A DNA stretch of 64,000 bases from Chionis minor. Lineage: Eukaryota; Chordata; Aves; Charadriiformes; Chionididae. This document shows positions 63,962 to 64,000 of the stretch, one piece after another. The notes under the pieces were generated by a model. That model saw only the letters and a program-made list of their open reading frames with translations, had not been told where the DNA came from and did no database searches. Every line of letters begins with the position of its first letter. The stretch's first letter is position 1. Where the stretch lies: NCBI GenBank assembly GCA_013398295.1, contig VZSF01003278.1, positions 91,722 to 155,721 of the forward strand, given 5' to 3'. The translations under genes and the position numbers were made by a program.

Positions 63962-64000
63962 GGTATTGGGCATGACGGGACTATTAATGCCACATTGGGT

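Larger units (their letters stand above)
63001..64000 (+). mobile_element. probable LTR of an endogenous retroelement, cut by window edge
   Basis: From a possible TGTGACAGAC start to the window end the sequence behaves like an LTR: a U3 with short internal repeats (ATCATGGTGGATACACCATGG), a CCAAT box, a TATA box about 60 bp downstream, then about 430 bp to an AATAAA followed by GGTATTGGGCATGACGGGAC. I cannot name the family. The left end is a guess and could be nearer 63235. The last bases (CCACATTGGGT) could be an LTR 3' CA followed by a primer-binding site starting TGG, in which case internal sequence would lie beyond the window. The 139-codon frame inside it has no retroviral or other domain. 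Confidence 0.45.

Noticed and set aside
1..64000. CRISPR array, operon, phage or bacterial element
   Set aside because: Nothing here has regular spaced repeats or prokaryotic gene organisation. The CR1 and MIR content shows a vertebrate genome.

Overview
The window is vertebrate nuclear DNA, almost certainly from a bird. The main evidence is CR1-type LINE sequence: two well-preserved copies at 9.77-10.62 kb and 61.50-62.22 kb, and one old, eroded copy at 30.57-31.03 kb. The preserved copies have the 8-bp 3' terminal repeats (ATTCTATG type) and CR1 reverse-transcriptase reading frames. LTR sequence of a kind common in bird genomes supports the same conclusion. I cannot name the species. Base composition is AT-rich overall, with a few GC-richer patches (22.6-23.5, 25.7-26.1, 59.2-60.8 kb).

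I found no host protein-coding gene, tRNA or rRNA. Apart from CR1 fragments, the long open frames are either microsatellite translations or short chance frames without recognisable domains, codon-level structure or convincing splice context. The window is best read as intergenic or deep intronic sequence. There is no operon, CRISPR array or prokaryotic system, and I did not find a new biological system.

Layout. 1-9.7 kb: unique AT-rich DNA with a TATATG microsatellite at 2.05 kb and a MIR-like fragment at 3.04 kb. 9.77-10.62 kb: minus-strand CR1 interrupted by a 108-N assembly gap. 10.6-19.6 kb: unique DNA with a clear MIR-like SINE at 12.2 kb and a 41-bp tandem duplication at 17.8 kb. 19.65-19.88 kb: GA-rich purine tract. 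19.9-26.8 kb: unique DNA. 26.84-27.50 kb: an uninterrupted TTTCC pentanucleotide array of about 131 units. 27.5-57.3 kb: mainly unique DNA, with an old CR1 carrying a telomere-like CCCTAA patch (30.7 kb), MIR-like fragments (33.2 kb, perhaps 40.3 kb) and AT-rich stretches that look like candidate conserved non-coding elements (36.6 and 49.6-50.9 kb). 57.3-64.0 kb: the repeat-dense part, with an ancient amniote SINE/LINE core, a solo LTR (58.03 kb), an oppositely oriented LTR-element repeat (about 59 kb), a GC-rich stretch, a 460-bp purine tract, a second well-preserved CR1, and an LTR-like unit with CCAAT, TATA and AATAAA signals at the right edge.

Repeat family names come from memory of consensus sequences. 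They should be confirmed with RepeatMasker and an avian library.
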